From an uncultured Clostridia bacterium (GTDB taxonomy: Bacteria; Bacillota; Clostridia; Christensenellales; Aristaeellaceae), in contig CAMVEB010000015.1 in assembly GCA_947166385.1 (NCBI GenBank), positions 29,423-93,422 on the forward strand: DNA of 64,000 nucleotides, read 5' to 3'. This document shows positions 24,781 to 32,707 of this stretch, piece after piece. The notes beneath the pieces are model-generated. The model saw only the letters and a list, made by a program, of their open reading frames with translations. It was not told the origin of the DNA and made no database searches. The position numbers and the translations under genes were made by a program. How positions within the stretch are numbered: the stretch's first letter is position 1; every line of letters begins with the position of its first letter.

Positions 24781-25263
24781 ATGATCAGACTGGAAGAAAT
24801 CAACGGGAAAAACGTTTGGGATATTCTGAAGCTGCGTGTCAGCGATGCGCAGAGAAGCTTTGTCGCCCCGAATGACATCAGTATTATTGAGGCATATATC
24901 GCAATCACCCATCACGGGCAGGCTTTTCCATTCGGAATCTATGACGATGAGACGCCGGTGGGGTTCTGCATGGTCGGATTTGGGGCAGATGATGACTGGG
25001 AAGATGCCCCGGCTATCGCAAAGAACAATTACAACCTGTGGCGTTTCATGATTGACGAACGGCATCAGGGAAAAGGCTACGGTAAAGCGGCCATGAAACA
25101 GATCATGGACTATATTGCAAGTGAGCCGTGCGGATCTGCGGAGTATTGCTGGCTGTCTTACGAACCGGAAAACGCAGCGGCAAAAACGCTGTATGCCTCA
25201 TTCGGCTTCATGGAAACCGGAGAATGGGACGGCAATGAGACCATTGCGGTGCTGAAACTGTAG
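24781..25263 (+). CDS. GNAT-family N-acetyltransferase (spermidine/spermine acetyltransferase-like)
   Basis: A 160-residue acetyl-CoA-dependent acetyltransferase. The acetyl-CoA loop is RHQGKGYGKAAM (about residues 97-108) after MIDE, and the C-terminal ENAAAKTLYASFGFMETGEW is typical of the Bacillus PaiA/BltD-like group. GGGGGAATCAGAACA precedes ATG 24781; the longer frame from 24712 is less likely because it covers a remnant of the preceding gene's end. Its first 82 codons and upstream bases are almost repeated at 32178-32458, where they are joined to another gene. Confidence 0.88.
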   Translation: MIRLEEINGKNVWDILKLRVSDAQRSFVAPNDISIIEAYIAITHHGQAFPFGIYDDETPVGFCMVGFGADDDWEDAPAIAKNNYNLWRFMIDERHQGKGYGKAAMKQIMDYIASEPCGSAEYCWLSYEPENAAAKTLYASFGFMETGEWDGNETIAVLKL

Positions 25264-25375
25264 CATCAGGATCAGAAGCTATGCTTGAGCAGATAACATT
25301 TGAAAGAAACCAGGCGATCCCTGGCAGTATAGAAAGGGAAGCCGGAATTCCATTGTTTGCAGGAGGTGACAACAA

Positions 25376-25873
25376 GTGGTGAACGGTCAGTATATCTGCA
25401 AAGATCAGGATGGAAACCTCCTGATTTCCATAGATGCAGTCGACGAAGAAGCACTCTCGAAGGATCCACGGTTTACTCACTGCCTTGCGGTGGTAAAAGT
25501 AGGCGATGACTATCTTTTGAATCGAAACAAATGGCGAAACAGATATGAAATATTTGGCGGTTGTATTGAAAAAGGCGAATCTGCACACGAATGTATTGTT
25601 CGCGAATGTTTCGAAGAATTAGGATTCATTTCCTCTGATATGACATATCTCGGAGCAATGACATTTTTACTGAAACCGGATTATTTCTCAAAGAGTGAAC
25701 GAATTGAATTAGGCGGATTATATGGAATAACTCTGCCCGGCAATACAAGCTTGGATGATCTGTATAAAAAAGTTGCGGATAAAGAAGAGATCACAAGTCT
25801 TGCTTTGTACAGTCAGATTAAAGGCAAAGAACCCATTGCGCTGATTGACGAAAAGTTGCTTGGGTATTATTGA
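25376..25873 (+). CDS. Nudix hydrolase
   Basis: A 165-residue protein with a complete Nudix box, GGCIEKGESAHECIV then RECFEELGF, at about residues 61-84, which binds Mg and hydrolyses nucleoside-diphosphate-linked substrates. The N-terminal part (NRNKWRNRYEIFGG) resembles members that act on nucleotide or phosphate esters, but the substrate is unknown. The start is GTG 25376 (or the adjacent GTG), eight bases after AGGAGGT. It is more AT-rich than its neighbours, which suggests separate acquisition. Confidence 0.85.
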   Translation: MVNGQYICKDQDGNLLISIDAVDEEALSKDPRFTHCLAVVKVGDDYLLNRNKWRNRYEIFGGCIEKGESAHECIVRECFEELGFISSDMTYLGAMTFLLKPDYFSKSERIELGGLYGITLPGNTSLDDLYKKVADKEEITSLALYSQIKGKEPIALIDEKLLGYY

Positions 25874-26068
25874 AAACGACGAAATATGATGATTAAGGAC
25901 AGTACGAAGGAAGAGCGGGAAAGGATTGTTCATCTGGCGGATTCTGATTAACCGGATGCTCCGGGTATGAGATAATATCACTGTCTTCGTTGCCGGGGAG
26001 CAGAGCCGGCAGAAGACTGAAAGGAATGATTTTTTTCAGCTGCGGCACTGACCTGCGGCCGGCTTTTG

Positions 26069-26097
26069 TTGCCAAACGGGCAGATAGCAGGTATAAT
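26069..26097 (+). promoter_or_regulatory. promoter of the double-glycine peptide gene
   Basis: TTGCCA (26069-26074), 17 bp, TATAAT (26092-26097). The small gene at 26173 is the only gene in reach. The roughly 300 bases between the Nudix stop and that gene hold nothing else I recognise. Confidence 0.75.
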
Positions 26098-26172
26098 AAG
26101 AGATAAGCAGAAAGGTTTTCCATGTATCAGCTGAAAAAAACAAAAGCCGGATCATCAGAGGAGGACTTGAAA

Positions 26173-26337
26173 ATGGAAACGAAAGACAATAAGCAGGAAT
26201 TGAATCTGGACGAAATGCAACAGGTCAGCGGGGGAACAGGTAACACCAAAAGCCAGCCTGATCCGGAGAAGCCACGGCTTGTCATATCCTCTCCCAAAGC
26301 GTCTGACATAGAAAGCAATTATCCGCTTTTCAGATAA
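26173..26337 (+). CDS. small peptide with a double-glycine leader (putative bacteriocin or RiPP-like precursor)
   Basis: A 54-residue product. The first 21 residues end ELNLDEMQQVSGG, with the acidic-hydrophobic spacing (L, L, M, V before GG) of leaders cut by C39-peptidase ABC exporters. The predicted 33-residue core begins TGNTKSQPDPEKPRL, contains several prolines and serines but no cysteine, and ends NYPLFR. AGAGGAGGACTTGAAA precedes ATG 26173; the in-frame ATG at 26122 is also possible. A good promoter lies upstream and a terminator downstream, so it is a single-gene unit. No exporter or modification gene lies beside it. Confidence 0.65.
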   Translation: METKDNKQELNLDEMQQVSGGTGNTKSQPDPEKPRLVISSPKASDIESNYPLFR

Positions 26338-26406
26338 AGAAACGTGCAGCTCCCGGTTAAAACACAGGAGCCGCCAAGCGGACACAGGAAGCAAAGTCAC
26401 TTTTTC

Positions 26407-26436
26407 AGACCGCACCATCAGGAACGGTCTTTTTTC
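26407..26436 (+). terminator. terminator after the double-glycine peptide gene
   Basis: A 6-bp stem (26407-26412 with 26425-26430) followed by six or more T, just before the end of the convergent amidotransferase gene. Confidence 0.7.
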
Positions 26437-26437
26437 T

Positions 26438-27151
26438 TCAGCCCGGCTGACGGTTATCAGCGCATGCACGGATGAAAGCGTCAAACAGTCTCTGATGATC
26501 CGGATAACGGTCGCTGAGGGATTCCGGATGCCATTGGACACCGAGGACGAACGGATGATCCGGCAGTTCAATGCCTTCGATCAGCCCATCCGGAGCTGTG
26601 GCGTTGACCCGCAGGTTTTTCCCCAGCATCCTGACACCCTGGTGATGTCTGCTGTTGACGCACAGCGGACCCGCCCCCACGATGGAGGACAGGAGTGTAT
26701 CCGGTCTGACTTCCACTTCATGCACAGGGTCCCCGGCCACGTCATACCGGGGATGGCGCAGCTGCGTTCCGAACTGGGCTGCAAGATCCTGATAAAGGTT
26801 TCCGCCCAGTACACAGGAAAGGATCTGCATTCCGCGGCAAATGGCCAGGAGCGGCATGCGGCGTGCTAACGCTTCTCGGCACAACGGGAGTTCCATGGCA
26901 TCCCGGCAGGCCGAGCAGTCACCGCAGCAGGGTTTTCTCTTTTCTCCGTATTCCGCCGGGTCAACATCCGGACCGCCGGTCAGCAGTAAGCCGTCTACCC
27001 GGTCCAGCAGTGCAGAAAGCTGCTCCCGGTCATCAGTGACGGGGAAAAGAACAGGCGTACCGCCCGCACGCAGAACAGCTTCCACATAATCCTGATTGAT
27101 GGTGATCTTTTTCTCTTCTACCCAGGAAGGGACGATCCCGATCAGCGTCAT
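26438..27151 (-). CDS. class I glutamine amidotransferase-like hydrolase (PuuD/gamma-glutamyl-GABA hydrolase type)
   Basis: A 237-residue peptidase-C26 protein. The nucleophile elbow is LLAICRGMQILSCVLGG, and the histidine-glutamate pair lies in GVQWHPES near residue 205. LLLTGGPDVDPAEYGE is the oxyanion region of the PuuD group, which hydrolyses gamma-glutamyl bonds in polyamine or amine catabolism. Start ATG 27151 has GGAGGTATTGCTC upstream. It is a single leftward gene, divergent from the amino-acid transporter promoter. Activity on gamma-glutamyl-GABA is plausible but not shown by context. Confidence 0.88.
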   Translation of the reverse strand: MTLIGIVPSWVEEKKITINQDYVEAVLRAGGTPVLFPVTDDREQLSALLDRVDGLLLTGGPDVDPAEYGEKRKPCCGDCSACRDAMELPLCREALARRMPLLAICRGMQILSCVLGGNLYQDLAAQFGTQLRHPRYDVAGDPVHEVEVRPDTLLSSIVGAGPLCVNSRHHQGVRMLGKNLRVNATAPDGLIEGIELPDHPFVLGVQWHPESLSDRYPDHQRLFDAFIRACADNRQPG

Positions 27152-27268
27152 GAGCAATACCTCCGGATCAATAAACTGAGATCATTATAATCTGTTTTTG
27201 ACACATGGCAAGATGGAAATGCCAGATGCTATAGACTGAATCAATAGCCAGTTATGAAATATGAATTG

Positions 27269-27297
27269 TTGACAAATACCTATCAATACAGTAGGAT
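27269..27297 (+). promoter_or_regulatory. promoter of the amino-acid ABC operon with a CCTA...TAGG element
   Basis: TTGACA (27269-27274), 17 bp, TAGGAT (27292-27297). The spacer contains CCTA (27279-27282) and ends into TAGG, an interrupted inverted repeat where a repressor would block RNA polymerase. The last gene of the operon encodes an Rrf2-type regulator, the obvious candidate. Confidence 0.75.
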
Positions 27298-27328
27298 AAT
27301 GCCAAGTTCAAACAAGGAGGGTTTCAAG

Positions 27329-28249
27329 ATGAAACATCTGATTCGGATCATTTCAGTATTAACAGCATTGCTCTTTGCTTTCAGCGCATTGATGACCGCC
27401 TTTGCGGAAGAGCCGCAGGCTGTGGCGATCGACAAGGACGCGTTTGACGCGCTGATTGCCTCAGGCCCGGTTGCGGGCGATGACGTAATCGCAGGGAACG
27501 CCTGGGCAGCGAAGGTGAAGGCAGCCGGCGTACTCCGTGTCGGCGGGACCCGTACCTCCTTTCTGTTCAGCCAGCTGGATGAGACAGATAACGGCCTTCG
27601 CGGCTTTGACGCCGGACTGTATCAGCTTCTGGCGAAGTATATCCTGGGGGATCAGAGCAAGTTCGAACTGACTCAGGTCACGTCCAGCACCCGTGAATCT
27701 GTTCTGACGGAAGACCAGGTGGACGTCGTGTTCGCGACTTACTCCATCACGCCTTCCAGGCAGGAAGTGATCTCGTTCGCCGGCCCGTACTACACCTCCC
27801 GCCAGGCTATCCTGATCAAGGCCGGAAACACCGAGATCACCGGACTGGAATCCCTGGCCGGAAAGATCGTCGCGACCCAGGCAGGATCCACAGGCCCGGC
27901 GATTCTGGCTGAATACGCGCCGCAAGCGGACGTGCAGGAGTTTGAAGACGACATTCAGGCCCGGACAGCGGTGGAGCAGGGCCGTGCGGATGCTTATGTG
28001 ACAGACTATACGCTGATCCTGAATTCCCTGGTCAAGAACCCTGGCGTGTACTCGATCGCGGGCGACGTTTTCGGACCGGAAGACAACTATGGTATCGGCC
28101 TTCCCAAGGATTCCGACGGTGTGGCGTTTGTCAACGAATTCCTGAAGGCGATTGAAGCGGACGGTACTTGGGCGAAGCTGTGGCAGATCAGCCTGGGTGA
28201 CAGAACCGGTCTGGATACAGCGCCTGAAGCACCGGCCATTGCCGACTGA
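27329..28249 (+). CDS. amino-acid ABC transporter substrate-binding protein (family 3)
   Basis: A 306-residue exported binding protein. It has a Sec signal peptide (residues 1 to about 27, MKHLIRII then a hydrophobic run, cleavage near TAFA-EE), then an SBP_bac_3 domain (AGVLRVGGTRTSFLF; GLRGFDAGLYQLLAKY; FATYSITPSRQEVISFAGPYY). No lipobox cysteine is seen, which is unusual for a Gram-positive binding protein. ATG 27329 follows AAGGAGGGTTTCAAG. It heads a four-gene transporter operon plus regulator. Polar amino acids or cystine are likely; the ligand is not determinable by eye. Confidence 0.93.
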   Translation: MKHLIRIISVLTALLFAFSALMTAFAEEPQAVAIDKDAFDALIASGPVAGDDVIAGNAWAAKVKAAGVLRVGGTRTSFLFSQLDETDNGLRGFDAGLYQLLAKYILGDQSKFELTQVTSSTRESVLTEDQVDVVFATYSITPSRQEVISFAGPYYTSRQAILIKAGNTEITGLESLAGKIVATQAGSTGPAILAEYAPQADVQEFEDDIQARTAVEQGRADAYVTDYTLILNSLVKNPGVYSIAGDVFGPEDNYGIGLPKDSDGVAFVNEFLKAIEADGTWAKLWQISLGDRTGLDTAPEAPAIAD

Positions 28250-28267
28250 GCTTCTGAAACGAACATT

Positions 28268-28297
28268 GGGTCTCGGGCAGACGCCTGAGACCCTTTT
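28268..28297 (+). terminator. intra-operon hairpin after the binding-protein gene
   Basis: A stem of about 10 bp (GGGTCTC-GGGC, 28268-28278, with 28283-28293) then TTTTGGAGG. It would keep the binding protein in excess over the permease subunits. Confidence 0.75.
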
Positions 28298-28308
28298 GGA
28301 GGATTTTC

Positions 28309-28968
28309 ATGGGTTTTACTGATCTGCTGAGCAAATATGGCGCTCAGTATTTCCAGGCATTGCTGACGACGTGGCGTCTGACCGCGATCTCCTTCGCGGG
28401 CGCGTTTATCATCGGGATCCTGATCACCGTAGCCCGGGTTTCTCCGATCCGGCCACTGAGGATCTTCGGGGATATCTATGTCCAGATCTTCCGGAATATT
28501 CCCGGCGCAGCTTTGCTGATCCTGCTGGTTTATGCGCTTCCGTACCTGCAGATTGTTTTTCCGTATGATGTTTGTGTAACGGTTGCTACCATCCTGATCC
28601 CGTCCGCGTTCTGTTCCGAGCATCTTATGAGCGGGATGAACACGATTTCTCCGGGACAGATCGAAGCGGCACGTTCCCTGGGACTGACATTCCTGCAGAT
28701 GATCCGGCGGATCATTATTCCGCAGGCGCTGAGGTCTTCCGTTCTGCCAATGACGAACCTGCTGGTAGCGACGATGCTGACAACGTCCCTTGCCTCTCAG
28801 GTTCCCATGCGTCCCCGGGATCTGACGGGGATCGTTTCCTACATCAACACTCATGATACCGGCGGGGTGACGGCGTTTGTCATTTCCGCCGTTCTGTACT
28901 GCCTGACGGCGTTTGCGATCGGAAAGGCAGGCAGCCTGGTGGATCGGAAAGTGAGGATCCTGCGATGA
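28309..28968 (+). CDS. amino-acid ABC transporter permease 1
   Basis: A 219-residue inner-membrane subunit of the HisM/GlnP type with about five hydrophobic helices. The N-terminal signature FQALLTTWRLTAISFAGAF and the EAA loop EAARSLGLTFLQMIRRIIIPQALRS (about residues 118-142), which contacts the ATPase, are clear. TTTTGGAGGATTTTC sets the start. It overlaps the second permease by four bases, so the two are coupled and likely form a heterodimer. Confidence 0.93.
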   Translation: MGFTDLLSKYGAQYFQALLTTWRLTAISFAGAFIIGILITVARVSPIRPLRIFGDIYVQIFRNIPGAALLILLVYALPYLQIVFPYDVCVTVATILIPSAFCSEHLMSGMNTISPGQIEAARSLGLTFLQMIRRIIIPQALRSSVLPMTNLLVATMLTTSLASQVPMRPRDLTGIVSYINTHDTGGVTAFVISAVLYCLTAFAIGKAGSLVDRKVRILR

Positions 28969-29816
28969 AAACAGGGAGTATACGGGATTATCTGTATGAG
29001 CCCCCCGGGCCCCATACAAGGAAAAGGATCCGGATTATCACGGGAATCGCTCTGCTGGGGCTGCTGGTTCTGCTGGGGCTGATCGTGCGGCAGTTTTCGG
29101 TGACAGGACAGTTTGACGCGAAATACTGGTCTTTCTTTACCAAATGGACCACCTGGCGCTTTCTGGGACAGGGACTGCTGACCACGCTGGAAGCCGCGCT
29201 GACCGGATCAGCCATTTCATTTACGCTGGGGTTTCTCCTGATGCGGGGAAAATTCCAGGGAAAACTGATCCGGGGAATCAGCACTTTCCTGATCGAGTTT
29301 ACCCGGGGGGTTCCGACGCTTCTTTTCATTTATTTCTTTTTTCTGGTCGTGCCGAAGACCGGGTGGAAACCTTCCGCGTTCTGGAAGATCACGCTGCCCT
29401 GCGCCATTTCGGCCTGCGGCGTGGTGGCGGAGGCATTGCGATCCGGCGTCAACGCGGTGCCGGGCGGCCAGCGGGAGGCTGCGCTGTCGCTTGGACTGAG
29501 TGAAAGAAGGACTTTTTACAGGATCGTTTTTCCGCAGGCCTTCCGGTTTGTGATCCCTTCCCTGATCGCTGAGCTGGTCATTGTCCTGAAGGATACCACT
29601 TTTGCCTATGTGGTTTCCTGCGCGGACCTGATGCAGAACGCGAAGGTGCTGATCTCAAACTATGACGCCATGCTTTCGATTTATCTGGTGGTTGCTGTGA
29701 TCTATATCCTGATCAATTATCTGCTGAATACGCTGTCGGAGAGAATTGCCGGTTCACAGCGGCGAAGCGTTCAGATGATCCCGGAAACGAATAAAGGAGT
29801 TGCAGCTCATGGATAA
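28965..29816 (+). CDS. amino-acid ABC transporter permease 2
   Basis: A 283-residue membrane protein of the same family, with a longer N-terminal cytoplasmic tail, a first helix at about 20-40 and the permease core from residue 65. The EAA loop reads [26 protein letters not shown]. It starts in ATGA overlap with the first permease and overlaps the ATPase start by eight bases. Two different permeases, rather than a homodimer, form this transporter. Confidence 0.93.
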   Translation: MKTGSIRDYLYEPPGPHTRKRIRIITGIALLGLLVLLGLIVRQFSVTGQFDAKYWSFFTKWTTWRFLGQGLLTTLEAALTGSAISFTLGFLLMRGKFQGKLIRGISTFLIEFTRGVPTLLFIYFFFLVVPKTGWKPSAFWKITLPCAISACGVVAEALRSGVNAVPGGQREAALSLGLSERRTFYRIVFPQAFRFVIPSLIAELVIVLKDTTFAYVVSCADLMQNAKVLISNYDAMLSIYLVVAVIYILINYLLNTLSERIAGSQRRSVQMIPETNKGVAAHG

Positions 29817-30561
29817 TCATTCCCCTGTTCCGATGATCGAACTGCGTCATGTGGAGAAGTACTACGGCGATCTGCATGTGCTTCAGGATATCAGTTTATC
29901 TGTCCGGAGGGGCGAAGTTGTCGTGATCATTGGCCCGTCCGGTTCCGGAAAGTCTACCCTGTGCCGTTCCATTAACCGGCTGGAAACGATTGATTCCGGG
30001 GAGATCCTTCTGGAAGGGAATCCGATTCCGCAGGAAGGAAAAAAGCTGGCGGAATTAAGGGCTCAGATCGGCATGGTTTTCCAGTCATTCAATCTGTTTG
30101 CCCACATGTCCGTGCTGGACAATATCACGCTGGCACCGGTGGAAGTGCTGAAAAAGGGCAGAAAGGAAGCGCGGGAAGAGGCGCTTCAGCTTCTGGAACG
30201 CGTCGGTGTTCGCGATCAGGCGGATAAGGTGCCGGCCCAGCTGTCAGGCGGCCAGCAGCAGCGGGCGGCGATTGCGCGTTCCCTGGCGATGCATCCCAAG
30301 GTCATGCTCTTTGACGAGCCGACAAGCGCTCTGGACCCTGAAATGATCCAGGAAGTGCTCAACGTGATTGCAGAACTGGCAAAGGAAGGCATGACTATGC
30401 TGATCGTTACGCATGAAATGAATTTTGCCCGGCGGGTCGCGGACAGGGTGATCTTTATGGATGGCGGACAGATTGTCGAGGAAAACACGCCGGACTGTTT
30501 CTTCAGCGATCCGGCAAGCCAGCGTGCCAGGGATTTCCTGCATTCTTTGCATGCTGAATAG
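29809..30561 (+). CDS. amino-acid ABC transporter ATP-binding protein
   Basis: A 250-residue ATPase of the GlnQ type. Walker A is GPSGSGKST, the Q-loop lies in [19 protein letters not shown], the signature is LSGGQQQR, Walker B is [13 protein letters not shown] and the switch His lies in VTHEMNFAR. The start is ATG 29809 with AAAGGAG nine bases upstream; the TTG at 29800 is not needed. It energises uptake through the two permeases. Confidence 0.95.
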   Translation: MDNHSPVPMIELRHVEKYYGDLHVLQDISLSVRRGEVVVIIGPSGSGKSTLCRSINRLETIDSGEILLEGNPIPQEGKKLAELRAQIGMVFQSFNLFAHMSVLDNITLAPVEVLKKGRKEAREEALQLLERVGVRDQADKVPAQLSGGQQQRAAIARSLAMHPKVMLFDEPTSALDPEMIQEVLNVIAELAKEGMTMLIVTHEMNFARRVADRVIFMDGGQIVEENTPDCFFSDPASQRARDFLHSLHAE

Positions 30562-30581
30562 GACAACGAGGAGGAACGGTC

Positions 30582-31025
30582 ATGAAAGTTTCAACAAAAG
30601 TTCAATATGGAATGCTGGCACTGATCGATATCGCGCTGTACTCGGAGAACGGATCTACCGTATCAGGACCGGAGATAGCGGAAAGGCAGGATATCTCCCA
30701 GAAATATCTGGAACAGATTCTGACACATCTGAAACAGGCAGGCCTGATCCGTGCGCAGAAAGGGCTGCGGGGCGGCTACACCCTGTCCCAGCCCGCTGAC
30801 CAGATCAGGCTGTTGGATATTTTTAATGCATTGGACAATAGTATTCTGGAAGAAACGGATCCGGCAGTGAGAACGGAAGAACAAAGCCTGCGAGGCGCTG
30901 TCAATTGCTGTGTATGGAAGGAGCTGAACCATTCCATTACTGTATTTGCTGAAAGCAGAACACTCTCGGATATCATGCAGAAATGCAGGGAACTGTCCGG
31001 ATACTGGGACATGTACGTGATCTGA
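30582..31025 (+). CDS. Rrf2-family transcriptional regulator (CymR/IscR-like)
   Basis: A 147-residue winged-helix regulator (MKVSTKVQYGMLALIDIA; ISQKYLEQILTHLKQAGLI; KGLRGGYTLSQP). Two cysteines are adjacent (NCC, about residues 108-109), but the three-Cys cluster of iron-sulfur IscR is not seen. It is the final gene of the amino-acid ABC operon, 20 bases after the ATPase, behind GAGGAGGAACGGTC. By analogy with CymR it may sense cysteine status and repress this operon through the CCTA...TAGG element at the promoter. That link is inference. Confidence 0.88.
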   Translation: MKVSTKVQYGMLALIDIALYSENGSTVSGPEIAERQDISQKYLEQILTHLKQAGLIRAQKGLRGGYTLSQPADQIRLLDIFNALDNSILEETDPAVRTEEQSLRGAVNCCVWKELNHSITVFAESRTLSDIMQKCRELSGYWDMYVI

Positions 31026-31224
31026 TTAGCCAGATACTCTGTTTACCACACAAGACAGCTGTAATGATCATATGCATGTGCTGTGTTCATGCAGCAATGC
31101 CAGTTGAAAAACCTCGCGCCTTATCGTTGTTATAATTGTATATCCTGATGGCTCACGGGAGGAAGAAGAATGAGCACAGTAGAAAAATATATTGTGATTG
31201 TTTTTTCTACGGAGGAATAATTCT

Positions 31225-32196
31225 GTGAAAGTAAATTTTGAAACTGAACGGCTGATGATCCGTCCTCTTGTTCCGGGTGATGCGGAGGCAGCGTTTCGCT
31301 GGTGCGGTGATCCGAAAGTAAATACCTATATGATCTATCCGCTGTACCATAAGGTGGAGGATGTACGGGCATGGCTGGAAAGCCGGGATGCGGATGATCC
31401 TGATAACTATGATGAGGGAATCTGTCTGAAAAGCACAGGCGAATTGATCGGTAGTGGCGGGATGCGGTATCATCCGGAACGCAACGCCTGGGAGATAGGA
31501 TATAATCTTCGTGCAGATCAGTGGGGGCATGGATATACCGGAGAATATCTGATCGCATTGTTGGATGTGATCCGGAAAGACCGCCCGGTGGAGGCTATTG
31601 ACGGAATCTTTGCGGCTGAAAACAGCAAAAGCCGTCGGGTGATGGAAAAACTCGGAATGGTATATGTTCGAGATACCAGCTTTGAAAAACTGGATGGAAG
31701 TCAGATATTCCCTGCGAAGTACTATCGTCGGAACCTTTTGCAGTCTGCGGACCGGTGCGGGGTCTGTGAGCGGATGGAGATGACCCGGAAAGGATTAAAT
31801 CCGTATTTCGTCAAAGAACTGGAGACGGGCTATGTGGTGATCGGAGACCATCAGCGGTTTGAAGGATATACGCTGCTGCTGTGCAGGGAACATGCGACTG
31901 AACTGAGCCAGTTGGCTCCGGGCTTTCGGACTGCATTTCTCCGGGATATGGCAGTCACAGCGGAGGCAGTTGAACGGGCATTCCATCCGGACAAGCTGAA
32001 TTATGAACTGCTCGGCACGGGGAAGGGCCGTCATATGCACTGGCATATTTTCCCACGCTGGAATGGTGATACGCCGAAACCCGGTCCTGTCTGGCAGGTT
32101 CAGGATATGAATGACGACCGGTATCTTCCGACAGCAGAGAGGCTGGAGGGGTTGAAATCGGCTCTGAGGAAAGAGTTGGATCTGCTCTGCAGATAA
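31225..32196 (+). CDS. GNAT acetyltransferase fused to a HIT-family hydrolase
   Basis: A 323-residue two-domain protein. Residues 1-175 form a RimJ/RimL-type GNAT domain (ETERLMIRPLVPGDAEAAFRW; the acetyl-CoA region ADQWGHGYTGEYLI; AENSKSRRVMEKLGM). Residues about 185-323 form a HIT domain with CGVCERMEM at its start and the histidine triad HMHWHIFPR near residue 270. HIT proteins hydrolyse nucleoside-phosphate bonds. The start is GTG 31225, eight bases after CGGAGGA; the TTG at 31198 has no site. It is followed by the chimeric gene after 16 bases. Confidence 0.87.
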   Translation: MKVNFETERLMIRPLVPGDAEAAFRWCGDPKVNTYMIYPLYHKVEDVRAWLESRDADDPDNYDEGICLKSTGELIGSGGMRYHPERNAWEIGYNLRADQWGHGYTGEYLIALLDVIRKDRPVEAIDGIFAAENSKSRRVMEKLGMVYVRDTSFEKLDGSQIFPAKYYRRNLLQSADRCGVCERMEMTRKGLNPYFVKELETGYVVIGDHQRFEGYTLLLCREHATELSQLAPGFRTAFLRDMAVTAEAVERAFHPDKLNYELLGTGKGRHMHWHIFPRWNGDTPKPGPVWQVQDMNDDRYLPTAERLEGLKSALRKELDLLCR

Positions 32197-32212
32197 CGGG
32201 GGAATCGGAACA

Positions 32213-32707
32213 ATGGTCAGACTGGAAGAAATCAACGGGAAAAACGTTTGGAATATTCTGAAGCTGCGTGTCAGCGAGACGCAGAGAAGCTTTGTCGCCC
32301 CGAATGACGTCAGTCTCATCGAGGCATATATCGCAATCACCCATCACGGGCAGGCATTTCCGTTCGGAATCTATGACGATGAGACGCCGGTGGGGTTCTG
32401 CACGGTCGGATTCGGGGCGGATGATGACTGGGAGGATGCTCCGGCGATCGCAAAAAACCCAATGTACCTGAACCTGAACTTGATAAGAGTGCTGGCTTAC
32501 CTGAAGCAGAAGAATGTCATGTCCAAACGGGAAGCCGGAATGTGGGGACTGGAATTCCTGCCGGAGCAGTATCGTCCGCTGATTCGTTCCGCGCTTCAGG
32601 AATATGAGAACGGAAACAATGCTTCTTATGACATGGAACTGGCCAGGAACTATGCGGCCTATATGCTGAAACAGATAACAACTGAAAGAAACCAGGAGTG
32701 TGTATAA
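32213..32707 (+). CDS. chimeric gene: GNAT N-terminus joined to a nucleotidyltransferase C-terminus
   Basis: A 164-residue open frame. The first 82 residues nearly repeat the acetyltransferase at 24781 (EEINGKNVW; ITHHGQAFPFGIYDDETP; GFGADDDWEDAPAIAKN). From about residue 83 the sequence changes to LIRVLAYLKQKNVMSKREAGMWGLEFLPEQY, which is the C-terminal helical domain of AadA/DUF4111-type aminoglycoside nucleotidyltransferases. The acetyl-CoA loop and the nucleotidyltransferase active site are both missing, so the product is probably inactive. It is best read as a recombination product that remained in frame. The TAATG junction overlaps the next gene by one base. Confidence 0.75.
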   Translation: MVRLEEINGKNVWNILKLRVSETQRSFVAPNDVSLIEAYIAITHHGQAFPFGIYDDETPVGFCTVGFGADDDWEDAPAIAKNPMYLNLNLIRVLAYLKQKNVMSKREAGMWGLEFLPEQYRPLIRSALQEYENGNNASYDMELARNYAAYMLKQITTERNQECV

